64,000 nt of DNA. Origin: Anas platyrhynchos (lineage: Eukaryota; Chordata; Aves; Anseriformes; Anatidae). Below are positions 59,472 through 64,000 of this stretch, in pieces. The notes beneath the pieces are model-generated. The model saw nothing but the letters and a program-made list of their open reading frames with translations. It was not told the origin of the DNA and ran no database searches. The number at the start of each line of letters is the position of its first letter. Positions within the stretch are counted from its first letter, which is position 1. Location: positions 22,615,501 to 22,679,500 of the forward strand of contig NC_092593.1 in assembly GCF_047663525.1 (NCBI RefSeq), written 5' to 3'. The position numbers were made by a program, and so were the translations under genes.

Positions 59472-61468
59472 TTTGGGACGGGAGGCTGCGGGCTGCCGGC
59501 TCACACTCGCCCCGCGGCCAGCGCCATGGCGGCCACCGGGAGCGCTCCGCGGGCCGGCGCGGCCGAGAGGCGGCTGGGCGCCGGCATGGGGCGAGCGGCG
59601 GGCGGGGAGGCGGGCGGGGAGGCCGGGCCCGCAGCCTCGCCCTCCAGCGGCGCCCGGCCGCGGCGGCTGCGGAGCGGGGCCGGAGCGGGGCCGCGCGCCT
59701 CCCGCCGGCCTGCGCGGGGCGGGCGCTGCGCCGGGCGGGGGCGGCCCCGCGCCCGCAGCCAATGGAGCCCCGGCGGCGGCTGAGGCGCCCCCCGGGGGGA
59801 AGCCGGGGGAAGGGGAGCCGAGCCTCGCCGCGACGCTTCGCCCCCCCCCCCTTCACATTATTTGGGATCTGGGATTATCAGCTCGCCCCTGTTCCCTTAG
59901 GTACACCTGTACACCTGCCCCTGGTTTTCACGCCGGGGATGCCCGTCAGGATCCAAGGCACCAGAAGCCCACCGCAGGCCCCCTCCTGCCAAAGACCCCA
60001 AGGCCCAGAAGCTGCGGTGCCCTCCTTTAGGGCGACCTGGTCCCTGCTGCCCCTTGCCCAAAGTGAGGATGCAGCGTCTCACACAAGCACCCAGTGCAGC
60101 CCCAGCATAACAGGACCCCCACGGGGCACCACGGCCACCCTGCTCCTGCCTTCCTCCTCCTAGCACTCCCCACACATCTGCAAACAGTTCAGAAACAGCA
60201 AACCCAGACTTTTGGTCTACCTACACCTGTGACCCACGCCCTGGGGCTGGCCACTGTCCCCCCTAGGCATACAGGTCCCCTGAGGATCACTCCATGGGCA
60301 CAACCTGCCTGCAGAAGGGTCCAGCCCTCCCATCTCTTTGCACAGGCTGCGGCACCGCAACCACTCTCCCTTCTGCAGCAAAGGTATTTTTATCTCTCAT
60401 GACTCAGTGACAAGCCAAGACGAGCACGGTTTGTCGCAGGCTTCTGGGTGGAATTGGTGTGTTTTGCAGCTGGATTGCAGTGTCACCGTTTAGCTCAGTC
60501 GTGCAAATACAGCAAGAGAAATGCTCACCACGAGCCTCCCTGGATCCCTTGCGCAGCCACCACTACCCTCCCTCCAGGTTTTAGCAACCTGCTGCCTTTC
60601 CACACAGGGGCAAATTGCAGAGATTAAGGTCCAACATATGGGCTTCACCAACCACTAATTTGCATTGCAAGTCAATAGGTAACAACCGAAACCCTGGCTA
60701 GATAGGATACAGGGTGAAGCTGTCAAGCCTTAGTGGCTTACACAGGCCTTAGGAGTACCCAGCTCACTTCACAGCCTCATCACAAACAGGAGGTGCTTGA
60801 TCCACCCTGTAGAGAAACCGTTTTCCAATGGCTACCTCAATCTGCCCGTCCTGCTTTTAACCACTAATTTCTGTGGCAGGTCAGTACCTACGCGTCCCTC
60901 ATGTTTTCCTGCATGTCCTTCTGGTAAGTGTAATGTGGCAACAGGAAATGAAGAAAAAAGAGCTGAGCGGGAAGAGATCCCCAAAACTATCCATATTGTC
61001 TATGTGGATATGTAAGAATAGTAGGGACACAGGGCAGGAAGAAGAAGGCCTTCAGCTAGGAAGAAAGGACTGCATGAGCTTGAAGTCACTTTATGGTTTC
61101 ATTCCTGGAGACTACAGCAGGCAAAAGTCCTTGTGGAACAAGGTAGACCTAAACCTGACACAGAGGAGCTGCCCTCTCCAAACTGCTTCAGGTGACAACA
61201 GTCTCAGGAGGCAAACTGGAGTTTTAGAAAATCACTTTTGTTACATGCTTCCTTGGAACCCCAAATTCCTCTTATTTTAAAGGGAAAAATATATCACCAA
61301 AACTTGGTACTTGGAAATAAACCCTTTGAAAATTTAATTTGTTGGAAATAAATAACCCAGCCATTTCCAAGAGTACATTTACTATTAGAATCAACTCTTA
61401 TTAGTTTCTGTACAATTTCACTTAAGAAGCAAGATAAAGCATTCTAAATTTTCAGTCATTGGTAGAGA

Positions 61469-61471
<3 letters not shown>

Positions 61472-61500
<29 letters not shown>
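61472..61500. repeat. Poly(T) run, 29 bases
   Basis: An uninterrupted homopolymer, the longest in the window. Likely unstable in length. Confidence 0.9.
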
Positions 61501-63054
61501 GTATGCTTACTCCTTAATTGTCAGCTTTCTTTTTCCTAATTCTGAAGAACTGATTTATTTTCAATTGCACTTTAGAGTCATATTAGCAGAAACTGATCTC
61601 TGGATCCTGGAAAATTAAATCTTAAGATTGACAATAAAAGGGAAAGCAAAACTACCCAACAGGGAAAGGTCATATCTCATGGCTGTAATTACGAAAACAT
61701 GTTATAATCTGAAAAGTAGTTATAAGATTATGAATTTTAATTCTAACATCGCTTCATGTTAGAGTGATCTAACAAGGACTGCTTATTGGTTTTACATAAA
61801 TCAGTTTGCCACTGTTCAGTAGAAAGCACTTTCTGCTGTACACAAATAAATGACTACTGCATACACCTACACATACAGCCTTTTTCATGTGCTATATGCA
61901 CTGTATTTGTGCACACCAAAAACCTGGACTGAAAGACAGTTAAAACCATAACGTTAAGAAAACTTTTTTTTCCTTTTAATGAAAAAATATGAAAAATAGA
62001 ATGTTGTGTATTTCTAACATATATTTTCCCAACATAAATTAGTGTTATAGTTAAAATTCACCATCCTAAAACTGCTTTCAGATGACATAATCATGGAACG
62101 CATACATCATTCTTCTGCCATTTCCTAACTTTGCAGGTTTGCTGTTGCAAGCTAGTGCTCTTAACACAGACCTCTTCCTTCGGTTTGAAATCTGAATTGG
62201 AAAACAATATTTGTTGTACACACCTAGCTGACCACCAGGCAGGTTCAGATCTTTAGATTATCTGTTCATCAGTTACCAAAGTAGCAGGGAGCAAGTTCCC
62301 ATCCTCCAGGTGCCCTAGGTGAGTTAAAACCATTGGGAGTGCATGAGAAATAATGGATCTATGGATTCAGCTCAAATCCTGCAGGATGCAATTCTCTTCT
62401 GAGGTTCTCATTGGCTCTGATCACCCTATGCTGTTCTCATTCCCAGCCTGCAAGCCCTGCTCTTCTTACATCCATGGCTGGCTCCTGATCCAACGCCTGT
62501 TCTGTCGGTGGCTCCTGCATGCCCACCCACCAGCCTCCTCCAGCACTTCCATTCTCCAGCAGCTGTCTTCAGAGCTTGCTGTGTCGGAAGTCTGCCTTAA
62601 TGGGGACAATTATTAGAGACTGTCCATTACACATGGGGTGAAAAAGAGGTAGAAATGTAAGGAGGAAAGTCTTCTCCCTTCCCCTTTTCAAAGTAAAGTC
62701 TTGATTTTATGTTACTTTTTAACTGATTTGTGACAGATATGCAATCATTATATGTTTAGGAAGCAGTATATAGGGCAGACCACGGGAGGAAGGGGACTGG
62801 AGAACTTTTTAAAATTTAATTTAAGAACATGATTTCATAGGGTTGAGGTAAACCAAAACCAGAATGACTGAAATTAATAGCCAAGTAAACTCTCAGCAAA
62901 GCACACAACTGCAAACAGCCTCTCAGTCCTGTATATTTCAGTGACTTAAAAATCAAACAAACAAACCCAAGCCCAGCAAAATGTCAACCTTTAAACCAAG
63001 ACATCTGTTTAGAGGTTGTACATTGTACATACGGACTAAAGGGAGGGAAGAAAA

Positions 63055-63074
63055 AACCAAACCAAACCAAAACC
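63055..63074. repeat. (AACCA)n simple repeat
   Basis: About four ACCAA units. A similar unit occurs in CHRNA1 intron 7. Confidence 0.75.
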
Positions 63075-63501
63075 CCCGAAGATTATAACCTGCTATTTCA
63101 GATGTTCTCATTTGTCCTAAAACTTCAGCTATAACGGTGGTTCAGTCTGGGGTCCTAGTGTGACACCACTTTCCTTTCTTCCCCTTGGAGCACTCCTTCA
63201 CATGCAATAGAAGCAGCTATTTTCTTGAGCACTATTTGTTCTCGGTGTTATTTGGATAATATATGCATATTTTATAGTACTAACCTCACAATCAGTAAGT
63301 CTTATTATGAAGACTCTACAGAATTGATTTTAAAGTCATCCATGGCTTGCAGTAAATTCCAATTAGTCACTCTCTGAAAGTCACATTATGCAAGTTTAAT
63401 CCAGTCATATAATTCAGTCAACATCAGACAAATTATCTTTCTAAAAAGGCAAATCAATGCCTTTCCCATTTGTTGAGTAATAAACTAAAATTACTCTAGG
63501 G

Positions 63502-63531
63502 AAAACAAAACAAAACAAAAACAAACAACAA
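63502..63531. repeat. (AAAAC)n simple repeat
   Basis: Four AAAAC units running into AAAC and AAC units. Confidence 0.8.
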
Positions 63532-64000
63532 AACCTGCTGAAGATTAAAGCACTGGGTTAATCTCACAAGTCCTAAAATGCTCATGTTAGGCTTGCTCAG
63601 ACATCCTGAACCCCATGTGCATTTCCAGCTTAATACAGTGTTTTGTTTCATGAGCACCTGGCTCCTCCCTCAAACACAGTTTCATGTTTCCTTCGGTCTC
63701 GTAAATGCACGTGCAGTACACCGCAGGTTTTTCATTCTCATATGGCGTTGTCATGCTGCAGTGACTAAACATGCCCTCACTGTTTCAGGCTTTATATGTA
63801 ATACAATCTCTTCCCTCTAAGGAATGCATCTTAATAACCATATTAACCAGCAGTCATATTGCATGCATTTTTTAAAAATCAAAGACGACAGCCTATTGTA
63901 CACATCTCAAGGAGCAACATACTTGAAAACCGAGCCTGGTTTTCTATGCAGTTAGCCACTGTGTATTTTGTCGTGCTGTTTCAGTGCATAGTTAACCTAG

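Larger units (their letters stand above)
59861..64000 (-). other. CHN1: Probable intron of CHN1 alpha2, upstream of the alpha1 promoter
   Basis: The alpha2 isoform must splice into 59297 from exons further right, so this 4.1 kb should be alpha2 intron. I looked for the linker exon that follows the SH2 domain and did not find it. Contents are a 29-base T run at 61472-61500 and A/C-rich simple repeats at 63055-63074 and 63502-63531. Confidence 0.55.

Noticed and set aside
59861..64000. SH2-domain or linker exons of alpha2-chimaerin
   Set aside because: No matching coding stretch was seen on the minus strand; they probably lie right of the window.

Overview
This is a vertebrate nuclear window, almost certainly from a bird. 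The genes are split by GT-AG introns, the only recognisable interspersed repeats are CR1-type LINEs, interspersed repeats are otherwise scarce, and the encoded proteins sit closest to what I remember of chicken. The CHRNA1 signal peptide seems to differ from the chicken one as I remember it, so I suspect another bird species, but I cannot name it.

Two protein-coding genes are reconstructed exon by exon, both on the minus strand and arranged head-to-tail. CHRNA1 (muscle nicotinic acetylcholine receptor alpha-1) runs from its ATG at 20164 to its stop at 11915 in nine coding exons and gives an intact 456-residue precursor. CHN1 (alpha1-chimaerin, a C1-domain RhoGAP of neurons) runs from its ATG at 59471 to its stop at 32544 in seven coding exons and gives an intact 334-residue protein. 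Every junction is GT-AG, reading phase is kept throughout, and all the key residues I checked are present. The gene order matches the mammalian WIPF1-CHRNA1-CHN1-ATF2 neighbourhood.

Layout: 1-5.4 kb has no recognisable gene. 5.45-6.3 kb is a CpG island with a perfect leftward TATA box and a splice donor; it is a candidate first exon for the gene beyond the left edge (WIPF1 by synteny). 6.3-11.8 kb is intergenic. 11.8-20.3 kb is CHRNA1 with its E-box muscle promoter. 20.4-31.8 kb is intergenic and holds an ancient CR1 fragment (about 21.2-21.65 kb) and a younger, internally deleted CR1 (23.05-24.66 kb). That copy keeps its 5' end and a tandem GGGCGTGG array. 31.8-59.5 kb is CHN1, including two 10-kb introns. 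59.37-59.86 kb is the CpG-island promoter of the alpha1 isoform. 59.9-64 kb should be intron of the longer alpha2 isoform, whose SH2 exons I did not find here.

The two genes are neighbours and do not form a functional unit: CHRNA1 acts at the muscle endplate and CHN1 in neuronal Rac signalling. I found no new protein system. The points most worth a second look are the CR1 copy with its promoter-like array, the unexplained TATA promoter at 6.06 kb, the alpha1/alpha2 shared exon with an in-exon splice acceptor, and overlapping perfect inverted repeats at 58.4 kb.
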